Below, piece after piece: positions 17,086-25,314 of a DNA stretch of 64,000 nucleotides. Each line of letters opens with the position of its first letter. The stretch's first letter is position 1. The notes under the pieces were generated by a model. It was not told the DNA's origin, did not search any database, and was given only the letters and a program-made list of their open reading frames with translations. Location: NCBI RefSeq assembly GCF_947501225.1, contig NZ_CANMUW010000001.1, forward strand, positions 682,001 to 746,000. The letters are read 5' to 3'. This DNA comes from an uncultured Shewanella sp. GTDB lineage: Bacteria; Pseudomonadota; Gammaproteobacteria; Enterobacterales; Shewanellaceae. Position numbers and translations under genes: made by a program.

Positions 17086-19230
17086 ATGGAAAAGACCTTT
17101 AATTTAACGCGACGTGAAGATGGAATTGCAATCCTGACTATGGATGTTCCAGGTGAGACGATGAACACCCTGCGCGCCGAGTTTGGCCCCGAAATTAATG
17201 AGGTATTGGCAGAGATAAAAGCCGATAACAGCATCAAAGGGCTGGTCATTATCTCGGGTAAGAAAGACTCCTTCGTCGCCGGGGCTGATATCAGTATGCT
17301 CGATGCTTGTCAGTCGGCAGCCGATGCCAAGCAGTTATCACAGCAGGGACACGTCGTCTTCAATGAACTCGAGTCTTTGAAGATCCCGGTTATTGCTGCT
17401 ATCAACGGTGCCTGTCTCGGCGGTGGATTGGAGCTGGCACTAGCTTGTCATCAAAGGGTTTGTAGCCTCAATAGTAAGACCGTGATGGGGGTGCCGGAGG
17501 TGCAACTTGGGCTACTGCCCGGCACTGGTGGAACCCAAAGGTTACCTCGATTGGTGGGCATCACTGCCGCACTGGATATGATGCTGACGGGCAAGCATCT
17601 TCGCCCGAAGCAAGCACTTAAGATGGGGTTAGTGGACGACATGGTTCCCGAGTCTATCTTGCTTGAAACCGCGGTAGAGATGGCGCTTAAGGGCAAGCGC
17701 TCCGCTAAGAAAGTGAAAAAGTCATTCGTGACCCGCATTTTAGAGGGGACGCCGCCCGGGCGTAATATAATCTTCGATCAAGCCGGTAAACAGGTTGAGA
17801 AGAAGACGCATGGAAACTACCCGGCTCCGGCGAAGATTATCGATTGTGTACGTCAGGGGATGGCAAAGGGGATCACCAAGGGGCTCGAAGTTGAGGCTAA
17901 CCACTTTGCCGAGCTTGTTGCTTCCAAGGAGTCTGAAGCGCTGCGAAGTCTCTTCTTCGCTACCACAGAGATGAAGAAGGAGACCGGTGCCGGTGATGTA
18001 GAGCCGAGAGAGGTGCATAAAGTCATGGTTTTGGGAGGCGGACTCATGGGGGGCGGTATCGCATCTGTGACAACCACTAAAGCCAAGATCCCGGCCCGGG
18101 TAAAGGATATTAGTGAGAAGGGGTTGAGTAACGCACTCTCCTATGCCTATAAGCTATTGGATAAAAAGGTTAAACGCCGACATATGACCCCTGCGGTAAG
18201 AGATAACTTGATGTCTCTGATGACGACAACTACTGAATATAAAGGTATTAAAGATGCTGATATCGTCGTTGAAGCGGTATTTGAAGATCTGAACTTAAAG
18301 CATCAGATGGTTAAAGATGTTGAGCGTGAGTGTGGCGAGAATACCATCTTCGCCTCTAACACCTCATCCTTGCCAATATCGCAGATCGCCGAGGCTGCGA
18401 GTCGTCCGGAAAATGTTATCGGCCTGCACTATTTCTCTCCGGTTGAGAAGATGCCTTTGGTCGAGGTTATTGCTCATGAGAAGACCTCTGCCGAGACCAT
18501 AGCTACAACCGTCGCCTTTGCCCGTAAACAGGGAAAGACGCCAATCGTGGTTCAGGATGGAGCCGGTTTCTATGTTAACCGCATTCTCGCCCTGTATATG
18601 AATGAAGCGGCAGAGCTTCTGCTGGAAGGTAAGAGTGTTGAGCATCTGGATAAGGCATTGGTTAAATTTGGCTTCCCTGTGGGGCCTATGACCCTGCTCG
18701 ATGAGGTGGGGATCGATGTCGGTGCTAAAATTTCTCCCATCTTAGAGTCAGAGCTGGGGGAACGATTTAAAGCTCCCGCTGCCTTCAATAAACTACTGGC
18801 CGATGACCGCAAAGGGCGTAAGAACGGTAAAGGTTTCTATCTCTATGGCAGCAAGGCTAAGCAAAGGTTTAAGAAGAAAGCTAAGTTGGTGGACGAATCT
18901 GTCTATGGCGTACTTGGTTTGACACCAACACCTGACAGCAGTAGTGATGCTAAGGATGTTGCACAGCGTTGTGTCGTGCAGATGCTCAATGAAGCCGTTC
19001 GTTGCTTGGAGGAGGGGATTATCGCCTCGCCACGCGATGGTGATATCGGCGCTATCTTCGGGATAGGGTTCCCGCCGTTCCTCGGTGGTCCATTTCACTA
19101 TATTGACTCGATGGGGGCGTCGGAGCTGGTGTTATTGCTGGAGGACTATCAGGCCAAATATGGCGACAGATTTAAGCCTTGCGAGCGACTGAAAGAGATG
19201 GTCGAGAATGAGCAGACCTTTTTTGAGTAG
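17086..19230 (+). CDS. fadJ: Fatty acid oxidation complex alpha subunit FadJ
   Basis: 714 residues, bifunctional enoyl-CoA hydratase and 3-hydroxyacyl-CoA dehydrogenase. The N-terminal crotonase domain shows [24 protein letters not shown] and [20 protein letters not shown] with the catalytic Glu residues. The second half starts with the Rossmann motif [13 protein letters not shown] (about residue 310) and contains [30 protein letters not shown] and [10 protein letters not shown]. It ends with the C-terminal dimerisation part ([15 protein letters not shown]). Partner of FadI, cotranscribed, and followed by a terminator. Confidence 0.96.
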   Translation: MEKTFNLTRREDGIAILTMDVPGETMNTLRAEFGPEINEVLAEIKADNSIKGLVIISGKKDSFVAGADISMLDACQSAADAKQLSQQGHVVFNELESLKIPVIAAINGACLGGGLELALACHQRVCSLNSKTVMGVPEVQLGLLPGTGGTQRLPRLVGITAALDMMLTGKHLRPKQALKMGLVDDMVPESILLETAVEMALKGKRSAKKVKKSFVTRILEGTPPGRNIIFDQAGKQVEKKTHGNYPAPAKIIDCVRQGMAKGITKGLEVEANHFAELVASKESEALRSLFFATTEMKKETGAGDVEPREVHKVMVLGGGLMGGGIASVTTTKAKIPARVKDISEKGLSNALSYAYKLLDKKVKRRHMTPAVRDNLMSLMTTTTEYKGIKDADIVVEAVFEDLNLKHQMVKDVERECGENTIFASNTSSLPISQIAEAASRPENVIGLHYFSPVEKMPLVEVIAHEKTSAETIATTVAFARKQGKTPIVVQDGAGFYVNRILALYMNEAAELLLEGKSVEHLDKALVKFGFPVGPMTLLDEVGIDVGAKISPILESELGERFKAPAAFNKLLADDRKGRKNGKGFYLYGSKAKQRFKKKAKLVDESVYGVLGLTPTPDSSSDAKDVAQRCVVQMLNEAVRCLEEGIIASPRDGDIGAIFGIGFPPFLGGPFHYIDSMGASELVLLLEDYQAKYGDRFKPCERLKEMVENEQTFFE

Positions 19231-19257
19231 AGTTTAAGTTTGGTTGTTTTGTTAACA

Positions 19258-19285
19258 ATGCGGCAACATTATGCCGCATTTTTTT
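19258..19285 (+). terminator. Terminator after fadIJ
   Basis: ATGCGGCA-acatta-TGCCGCAT followed by a T run (19280-19285), 27 bp after the fadJ stop. Confidence 0.9.
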
Positions 19286-19474
19286 GTCCGGAAGGAAATT
19301 TTCTGCCTGTTTTTTGTTCGCATTCCATTCATGGTTCTGTACAATAACGTTCCCATACTATCCATCTACTCGTCATATTTAGATAGTGGCTGTCAGTATT
19401 ACGATTGTTTTTATGCGTGCGACTTATTCCTTGTAAGTTGTAGCGGTGGTTGAAGTCGAGGTTGTAGATAATTG

Positions 19475-19696
19475 ATGTTTTTCACGGTAAATGAAGCGGT
19501 TTTTGTCGTTACTCTGGTATGTGCTATCTCGGGCATCGTGATGGGAAGTCTGGCCTTTCAGGCTGGGCTGGGAGTAAAGCGATGGACCATGATTGGACTC
19601 GTCTTGGGCCCGATAGGCTACCCACTATTTAACACCCATAAACGGTTTGCCATGAAACGTGCCTCGGGCAGAGGGGCAAGCACAATCCAGCTATAG
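19475..19696 (+). CDS. Small membrane protein, function unknown
   Basis: 73 residues (74 if the TTG at 19472 is used). Two hydrophobic segments: AVFVVTLVCAISGIVMGSLAF and, after a basic loop, MIGLVLGPIGYPLFNTH, followed by a basic tail (KRFAMKRASGRGAS). GAGG at 19458 is a weak, rather distant ribosome-binding site. I do not recognise the family. The layout (two spans, GLVLGPIGYPLF) is that of small inner-membrane proteins. It lies alone between the fadIJ terminator and a bidirectional terminator. Confidence 0.55.
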   Translation: MFFTVNEAVFVVTLVCAISGIVMGSLAFQAGLGVKRWTMIGLVLGPIGYPLFNTHKRFAMKRASGRGASTIQL

Positions 19697-19750
19697 CGTT
19701 GACCTTAATCAGAAGCTGAGCGAAGCAGCTGAGAAGATGGCAAGATCAAA

Positions 19751-19774
19751 AAAAGGAGCCACCGGGCTCCTTTT
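19751..19774. terminator. Bidirectional terminator
   Basis: AAAAGGAGCC-accg-GGCTCCTTTT with A run on the left and T-rich right flank. It sits between the plus-strand small membrane protein and the minus-strand 39-residue ORF and can end both transcripts. Confidence 0.85.
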
Positions 19775-19798
19775 CTGTTTTTGACTGCTGACTCTGTC

Positions 19799-19918
19799 TT
19801 AGTTCCACCAAACCTTTGCAGAGATCACTTCAAGGTGATCTAATCCTTCAGGTAGCTGAACCTTCTTACGCTCAGGTTTTTGGGTCAGGCCTAGTGCTTT
19901 TTTGATTGAATCAAACAT
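19799..19918 (-). CDS. 39-residue ORF after the repeat-protein gene
   Basis: 40 codons including TAA. AAGGAG sits 7 nt before the ATG, one of the best ribosome-binding sites in the window. The peptide begins MFDSIKKALGLTQKPE, has a basic middle (ERKKVQLPEG), and ends LEVISAKVWWN. It has no signal peptide, so cytoplasmic unless exported by a dedicated system; the first ten residues could form an amphipathic helix. It starts 18 bp after the stop of the secreted tandem-repeat protein and ends 25 bp before a strong terminator, so the two are probably cotranscribed. I do not recognise a family. Possibilities: a partner, chaperone or regulator of the repeat protein, or a peptide product. Confidence 0.7.
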   Translation of the reverse strand: MFDSIKKALGLTQKPERKKVQLPEGLDHLEVISAKVWWN

Positions 19919-19936
19919 AGTTATTCTCCTTAAACC

Positions 19937-20458
19937 TTAAGCAATTTCTGAGTTGATGAATTTGATATTTGGGTAACCAGCCAGCTCAACGGGTTTGAAC
20001 TTGATATTTGGGTAACCAGCCAGCTCAAGGGGCTTGAACTTGATGTTCGGATAACCAGCCAGCTCAACGGGTTTGAACTTGATGTTTGGGTAACCAGCCA
20101 ACTCAACGGGCTTGAACTTGATGTTTGGATAACCAGCCAGCTCTACGGGCTTGAACTTGATGTTCGGATAACCAGCCAGCTCAACGGGCTTGAACTTGAT
20201 GTTCGGATAACCAGCCAGCTCAACGGGCTTGAACTTGATGTTTGGATAACCAGCCAGCTCAACGGGCTTGAACTTGATGTTCGGATAGCCAGCCAGCTCA
20301 ACGGGCTTGAACTTGATATTTGGGTAGCCTGCTACTCGGATATCCTGAGATTCAGAAATAGTTGATAATCGAAGATTAGCGTCTGATTCGTGTTGTTCAG
20401 ATGCCATTGTAGATGTCGATAATACAAGTGCAATAGTCGTCGCTAATACTTTAATCAT
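19937..20458 (-). CDS. Secreted protein of ten tandem 13-residue repeats
   Basis: 173 residues. A Sec-type signal peptide (MIKVLATTIALVLSTSTMAS) and a 22-residue polar spacer (EQHESDANLRLSTISESQDI) are followed by nine full copies of AGYPNIKFKPVEL, one with Leu for Val (KPLEL), then a tenth partial copy AGYPNIKF and the tail INSEIA. The repeat array fills residues 43-167. No Cys, and each unit has two Lys flanking a Phe (IKFKP), so a trypsin-like protease could cut every unit. Two readings: a precursor from which identical short peptides are released, or a beta-strand repeat protein that assembles outside the cell. It lies 144 bp downstream of a large periplasmic sensor and just ahead of a 39-residue ORF. 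No family recognised; the ORF is convincing because of signal peptide, in-frame repeats and context. Confidence 0.85.
   Translation of the reverse strand: MIKVLATTIALVLSTSTMASEQHESDANLRLSTISESQDIRVAGYPNIKFKPVELAGYPNIKFKPVELAGYPNIKFKPVELAGYPNIKFKPVELAGYPNIKFKPVELAGYPNIKFKPVELAGYPNIKFKPVELAGYPNIKFKPLELAGYPNIKFKPVELAGYPNIKFINSEIA
19958..20332 (-). repeat. 39-bp in-frame tandem repeat, 9.6 copies
   Basis: Nine 39-bp units (19982-20332) and one 24-bp partial unit (19958-19981) encode the AGYPNIKFKPVEL repeats. Units differ mostly at third codon positions (gttcgg, gtttgg, atttgg variants), so the amino-acid sequence looks conserved while DNA drifts. There are no spacers between units, which excludes a CRISPR array. 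Confidence 0.95.
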
Positions 20459-20466
20459 TTTATTCT

Positions 20467-20539
20467 TCTCTCAAGTTCCGGCACATCCGTCTGATGTGCC
20501 TGGTTAGTAGGTCTGTCATTTTTTTTGACACTTGAGAGA
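20467..20539 (-). promoter_or_regulatory. Structured leader in front of the repeat-protein gene
   Basis: On the minus strand TCTCTCAAGT (20539-20530) can pair with ACTTGAGAGA (20476-20467), enclosing an inner GGCACATC-agacg-GATGTGCC-type hairpin (20480-20500). The right arm of the outer stem overlaps the purine-rich stretch GAGAGAAG that would be the ribosome-binding site of the repeat gene. Folding could therefore hide it. A 19-codon ORF (ATG at 20519) ends with TAA one base before the repeat-gene ATG. Structure is read by eye; function is inferred. Confidence 0.45.
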
Positions 20540-20602
20540 GTTGTTGCAGTTGTTATGCCATCTTTTTATTTTCTCACGTTTTTTATTGAGGAAATGTTTT
20601 TC

Positions 20603-23600
20603 TTATATTGCTTCAGAGTTTTTCTGCACTGAGTCCGGCTCGATAAACTCTTTGCGCAGCAGTTCGGTAAACTTAGACTCAGTTACCGCCTTGCTGAATA
20701 TAAAGCCTTGTATCTCTTCGCATTTTAGGGCTTTTAGTATACTCAGCTGCGACGCTTCCTCTACACCTTCACCGACGACAGATAGCCCCATGTTGTGGGC
20801 TATGGTGATGATCGAATCGACCATCTTAAGATCTCTGTCGGATTTATCGATATCGTCTACGAAGGCTTTATCTATCTTAAGCGTGTGGATTGGGAAACGC
20901 TTGAGATAAGAAAGGGAGGAGTATCCGGTACCAAAATCGTCTAATGCCAGGCTTACGCCCATCTTAGCAAGCTGCTGCATCACCTTAATGGCCTTCTCCG
21001 GCTGTTTTATGACGGTCCCCTCGGTGATTTCCAGCTCTAAGTTGGCAGCAGGTAGCTGAGTTAGACGTAAAATTGACTCTATTCGCTGTTGAAGGTCGGG
21101 TAGGGCGAACTGATATGATGATAAATTGACGGCTACCCGCCCATCGAAGATTCCTTGACTCCGCCATTTTTGTGCCGCGAAGCAGGCTTTCTTCATCACC
21201 AGATCACCGATTTCGACGATTAGACCGTTCTCCTCTGCAAGCGGAATAAACTCACTCGGGGGGATCAGCCCCTGTTCAGGATGGTTCAGACGAATTAAAG
21301 CTTCCATGCCGGCCATCTTGCCGGACTTGAGGTCAATTTTGGGTTGGTAGTACACCTCGAACAGATCATCACGTAAGCCTTCACGGATCAGGTTTTCAAC
21401 TTCAAGTTGGCGAATGGCGTTGCGGTTAAGTGACTCTGAATAGAACTGGTAACGATTGCCGCCGCCGGATTTGGCATGATACATGGCGATATCGGCTTTA
21501 CGCAGCAGAGCTTGTTCATTTTGATCGTCTTCCGGGTAGAGCACGATACCTATACTCATGCCAACGACAACCTTGTCCGAACTTAGTTCGAACGGTGTAA
21601 CAAAAGCGTCGATGACATTGTTAGCGATAACCGCGCTTGAGCCTATATCCGGGTTGTTATCGACTAATATGGCAAACTCATCTCCGCCTAAACGGTAGAT
21701 GCTGGTGTGATAGGGGACGGTATCCTCGATACGTTTAGCCACTTTTATCAATAACTCATCACCAAATTGATGGCCTAGCGAGTCATTGATCTTCTTGAAG
21801 TTATCCAAGTCCAGCACCATCAAGGTATGGTGGGAGTCACGCTTGACCAGGTTGCCTAGGGTGACCATAAGACTCGAACGGTTAGGTAAGTTGGTCAGTA
21901 AGTCGTTATTTGTCAGCTTTCTCAGCTCCTCCTCCTGCTGTTTACGTCTGGAGATATCAGAGAATACACCGACGTAATGTGACAGGTGGCCTTGCTCATC
22001 ATAGATAGCATCGACGGTCAACTCCATTAAGAAGCTGCTGCCGTCTCCCTTGGCGGATTCGACGTCGTTACTCCAGCTGCCTTGCTGATGCAGGATCGAG
22101 CGGATCTGCTCAGAATAACTATCCGGGTAGAGGTCGAAATTTAACTGCTTTCCTATAAATTGATCTCTGTGTTTCATAGACAGTTCGCAACACGCCTCGT
22201 TGACCTCGACAAAGCAGAAATCACTGTCCAGAATAAACATGCCTTCGGATATGTTGGCGATGGCGCGTTCGAACAGGCGCAGTTGCTCTTCGGCATGCTT
22301 AAAGTTATTGATATTTTTGATTGTGCCTGTCATTCGAAGTGCATTGTCTTTCTCATCACGTTCGACGATCTTGGCTCTGTCTAAAATCCACACCCACTCA
22401 TCTGACTTGCCTTTTACTCTGTAGGCGGCCTCGAAATGGTCGGTTTTGCCATAGAAGTGGTTATTGAGAGCACTGCTGACACGCTCCTGATCCATAGGGT
22501 GGATATTGCTCTCTTCACCGTGTTCGCCCGAACGTTGACCGTCTCTGGGGAACTCCAGTGATCCCCAGATGTTAGAGCGGTAGATCTGACCGGTTTCAAT
22601 ATCCCAGTCCCACATCTCATCGCCACTGCCCCAGAGCGATAGTTTTAAGCGCTCTTCAGACTTGACTATCTGGTTCTGAACCTCCCGGCGCCTAAGGATC
22701 GCTTTTACGATTGCACCAGAAATGAGTAGCGCTAATATGAAGTAGATAAATTTAGCTTCCTTGGCGAGCCACCAAGGTGGAGTAATCTCGATTGTTATAG
22801 TTTTATGAGGCCCAGATTTTCTGGTTAGAGGATCTATTGCATAGACTGTGAATTGGTATTCACCCGGCGATAAGTTAGTGTAGGTTGCAGAGTTTATTCC
22901 TTTGGATTCAATCCAAACATCAGAAAGCCCATTCATCTGATATGCATAATTGATATTTTTTAAAGCACTTCCAGGGCTATTAAATGTTAGGGTAAATGGG
23001 TAGTCAGAGTACTTCAACTTTATTTTATCAGTTAAAAATAGCTGACTATTTAAAATCGTTCCAGCTGTGTTTTCTTTTACGTTAAAAATAAGTAAGTCAT
23101 TCAAGTTCGCTTTGGGTGGAAGACTATTACTTAGGTAATTGTCTAAGCTATTAGTTGATATGGTACTAAGACCTGATATTCCACCCATGAATACTTTATC
23201 ATTTATGCTCTCAATTGAGTGTACGTTGTATTCGTCAAGGCTACCAAAATCTTTGGTTAGAGCGACAGTGTTTCTTGTTCTCTTGTCGATTGTAACCACT
23301 TCTTTAGTTGAGGCTCCTAGTATATAGTTACCATTCACAAGTATTGAAAAAATTGGCTTGTTGTTTGAGTATAGTTGTTCGATTTTTGTAGTGATGAAGT
23401 CGTAAGATAAAAGTGATGTGTTTGTTCCAAATATTATTTTATCTTGATCTACAAACAAGCTTACTACAAATTGCTCTTTGTATATTGGGTTGACGGTTTC
23501 GCCTTTGAGCAAAAACATCCCACCTTGGCTTGCAATAATAAATGAATCTTTATATTGTTTAATGTCAAATATTGGGTTGTTTGGGTCGATAGCAATTTTT

Positions 23601-24913
23601 TGTGTTGACTTTTTCTCTATGTCATACTTTAGTAAGTCACCTTTTGACGTGCCAGCTATTATAAAATTAGAGTCATTATCTTTATTTATAACAAAAAAAG
23701 ATTCATCACTAATCATTGTTTTTTCTTTTGTTAGAACATCTATGTAAAACAGACCTTTGTCTGTTGCAACAAAAATTAGGTTTTGTAGCTCAATAGCTGA
23801 TTTAGGACCCGTAACTTCTGAGTCGTAACTTGATAATTCTCGGTAGTCCTTATCGTATACTTTAATATCCTTATCACTAGTTGCTATAATTAGATTTTCT
23901 GAACTTGTAACATTGATTGACCATACGCTTTCATTAGTAAGTTTTGGTGTGGTAATAATATTACTATGATCCCCAACGGAAATTAATCCAGAGTTTTGAT
24001 TTGAGATATAGGTTGCTTTACTCCCCCTGTATATGGCAGACATATTAGGGTTGTACTTGTCAATTTTTATTTTTCCAGTTTCTAGCTCTGCAAAACTGGC
24101 CGAAAGAGAGTGTAAGTTTTCTCCTCCTAGAGCCACAAATCCTGATTCTGTTTTCGATATACTGCTGTATATCCCATTGCTAACTTTTAGACCTGTTATT
24201 AAGTTAAAAACTCCTTCGTTAGTCAATGCTACTAAGCTATTTCCTGTCTTTATTATATCGTTGGTATTTGTATGGTATGTTTGTAATGGAGATGATAACT
24301 TTATTACCTCACCAATGTAGTTTCTTATAAATATGTCATCGTTTAAAGAAACGATTTTCTTTACACCATTGAATGGTCCGGTAAAAGTTTTTATATGTGT
24401 AAAATCGCTACTTGTAATAAAAACTTCAGTTTCAGTTCCAATTATGAAATGGTCATTCATTTCATCTATTGACCAAATAGGATTTTTTTGCGCCTTCTCA
24501 CCAATATTTATTCTTTTGAAATTGTCAAGCTCTTTATTATAAACTGCTAAACCTTCATCTGTACCAACGAGTAATTTACCACTTTTACTGATAAGAAGAC
24601 TTCGTATGAATGAGCTAGCGAGGCCATTTGCTGAAGGAAAGTAATGGGTAAACTCTTGTCCGTCAAACCGGTTTAATCCGTTAACGGTTCCTATCCATAC
24701 GAAGCCATCATTATCTTCTACTAATGATGTTATATTACTTTGAGATAAACCATCTAGAACACCGTAGGTTTGGGCATTAACGAGAGTGGAAGGCTGTTCA
24801 AGCTTTAAAGCATTGACTAATGTATTTGAAGCAATTTCTTTTCCTTTAGCCTGACCAAAAATGCAGAGGGTCAGCAGGAGAGTGATGATAATTTTCATAA
24901 GAGAATTTGGCAT
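20603..24913 (-). CDS. Periplasmic propeller sensor with PAS-PAS-GGDEF-EAL output
   Basis: 1436 residues. Signal peptide (MKIIITLLLTLCIFGQAKG), two-component-regulator type propeller repeats over about 45-600 (SNITSLVEDNDGFVWIGTVN), a Y_Y_Y domain (about 640-710, LSPGEYQFTVYAID), one membrane span (about 725-745), two PAS/PAC regions (about 765-1000), then GGDEF with intact GGDEF at 1076-1080 and EAL with intact EAL at 1204-1206 and LDDFGTGYSSLSYL. The GGDEF domain lacks the RxxD inhibitory site (PYHT at that position). It would sense something in the periplasm and make or break cyclic di-GMP. Start at residue 1 or Met-6, neither with a clear ribosome-binding site. The part encoding the propeller (about 22800-24900) is visibly more AT-rich than the part encoding the output domains. 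The repeat-protein gene follows on the same strand. Confidence 0.9.
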   Translation of the reverse strand: MPNSLMKIIITLLLTLCIFGQAKGKEIASNTLVNALKLEQPSTLVNAQTYGVLDGLSQSNITSLVEDNDGFVWIGTVNGLNRFDGQEFTHYFPSANGLASSFIRSLLISKSGKLLVGTDEGLAVYNKELDNFKRINIGEKAQKNPIWSIDEMNDHFIIGTETEVFITSSDFTHIKTFTGPFNGVKKIVSLNDDIFIRNYIGEVIKLSSPLQTYHTNTNDIIKTGNSLVALTNEGVFNLITGLKVSNGIYSSISKTESGFVALGGENLHSLSASFAELETGKIKIDKYNPNMSAIYRGSKATYISNQNSGLISVGDHSNIITTPKLTNESVWSINVTSSENLIIATSDKDIKVYDKDYRELSSYDSEVTGPKSAIELQNLIFVATDKGLFYIDVLTKEKTMISDESFFVINKDNDSNFIIAGTSKGDLLKYDIEKKSTQKIAIDPNNPIFDIKQYKDSFIIASQGGMFLLKGETVNPIYKEQFVVSLFVDQDKIIFGTNTSLLSYDFITTKIEQLYSNNKPIFSILVNGNYILGASTKEVVTIDKRTRNTVALTKDFGSLDEYNVHSIESINDKVFMGGISGLSTISTNSLDNYLSNSLPPKANLNDLLIFNVKENTAGTILNSQLFLTDKIKLKYSDYPFTLTFNSPGSALKNINYAYQMNGLSDVWIESKGINSATYTNLSPGEYQFTVYAIDPLTRKSGPHKTITIEITPPWWLAKEAKFIYFILALLISGAIVKAILRRREVQNQIVKSEERLKLSLWGSGDEMWDWDIETGQIYRSNIWGSLEFPRDGQRSGEHGEESNIHPMDQERVSSALNNHFYGKTDHFEAAYRVKGKSDEWVWILDRAKIVERDEKDNALRMTGTIKNINNFKHAEEQLRLFERAIANISEGMFILDSDFCFVEVNEACCELSMKHRDQFIGKQLNFDLYPDSYSEQIRSILHQQGSWSNDVESAKGDGSSFLMELTVDAIYDEQGHLSHYVGVFSDISRRKQQEEELRKLTNNDLLTNLPNRSSLMVTLGNLVKRDSHHTLMVLDLDNFKKINDSLGHQFGDELLIKVAKRIEDTVPYHTSIYRLGGDEFAILVDNNPDIGSSAVIANNVIDAFVTPFELSSDKVVVGMSIGIVLYPEDDQNEQALLRKADIAMYHAKSGGGNRYQFYSESLNRNAIRQLEVENLIREGLRDDLFEVYYQPKIDLKSGKMAGMEALIRLNHPEQGLIPPSEFIPLAEENGLIVEIGDLVMKKACFAAQKWRSQGIFDGRVAVNLSSYQFALPDLQQRIESILRLTQLPAANLELEITEGTVIKQPEKAIKVMQQLAKMGVSLALDDFGTGYSSLSYLKRFPIHTLKIDKAFVDDIDKSDRDLKMVDSIITIAHNMGLSVVGEGVEEASQLSILKALKCEEIQGFIFSKAVTESKFTELLRKEFIEPDSVQKNSEAI

Positions 24914-25314
24914 ATTTTTAGATTGATTATTAGCCGGTAATGCTTAGGCAACAGGTGTTTAACCTCACTTTTTCAGAAACTGATCCGTTTGTCAAAAGTT
25001 CAGGCCATTTAACAGCTGATAATTATTGCTGTTTTTATTGTTTCCTCATATTTTGTTCTGATTGTATTTCATATACCTCGTGAAACGGAGGTGAATACCA
25101 GTTTGGCTAGTGCTTTTGACTGATTTCAACCTCGCTTCGATAATCTTATATTTTATATGCCTGATTATTGAGGGAAGAAACAAGCTTAAAGAGCAGAATC
25201 TACCAGCTTTGTAATTCTGACGAGCCGCGTGAATGTAGCGCTACGGTTCGTCATTGAGTTTATGGTGAGCATCCCTGCCACCAAAGATGCGTTTTACAGT
25301 CGTATACTCAGAGG
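24914..25314. other. Gap between protease and sensor genes
   Basis: 401 bp without a supported gene, holding the sensor's upstream region. An imperfect inverted repeat at about 25218-25252 (GACGAGCCG...CGGTTCGTC) may mark the end of the protease transcript, which terminates just beyond 25315. No T run follows it, and I see no RNA gene. Confidence 0.5.

Noticed and set aside
19271..19453. 60-codon ORF after fadJ
   Set aside because: It begins inside the fadIJ terminator stem, without ribosome-binding site; composition is random-like.
19937..20458. 39-bp periodic repeats as a CRISPR array
   Set aside because: Units are directly adjacent without spacers and stay in one reading frame behind a signal peptide.
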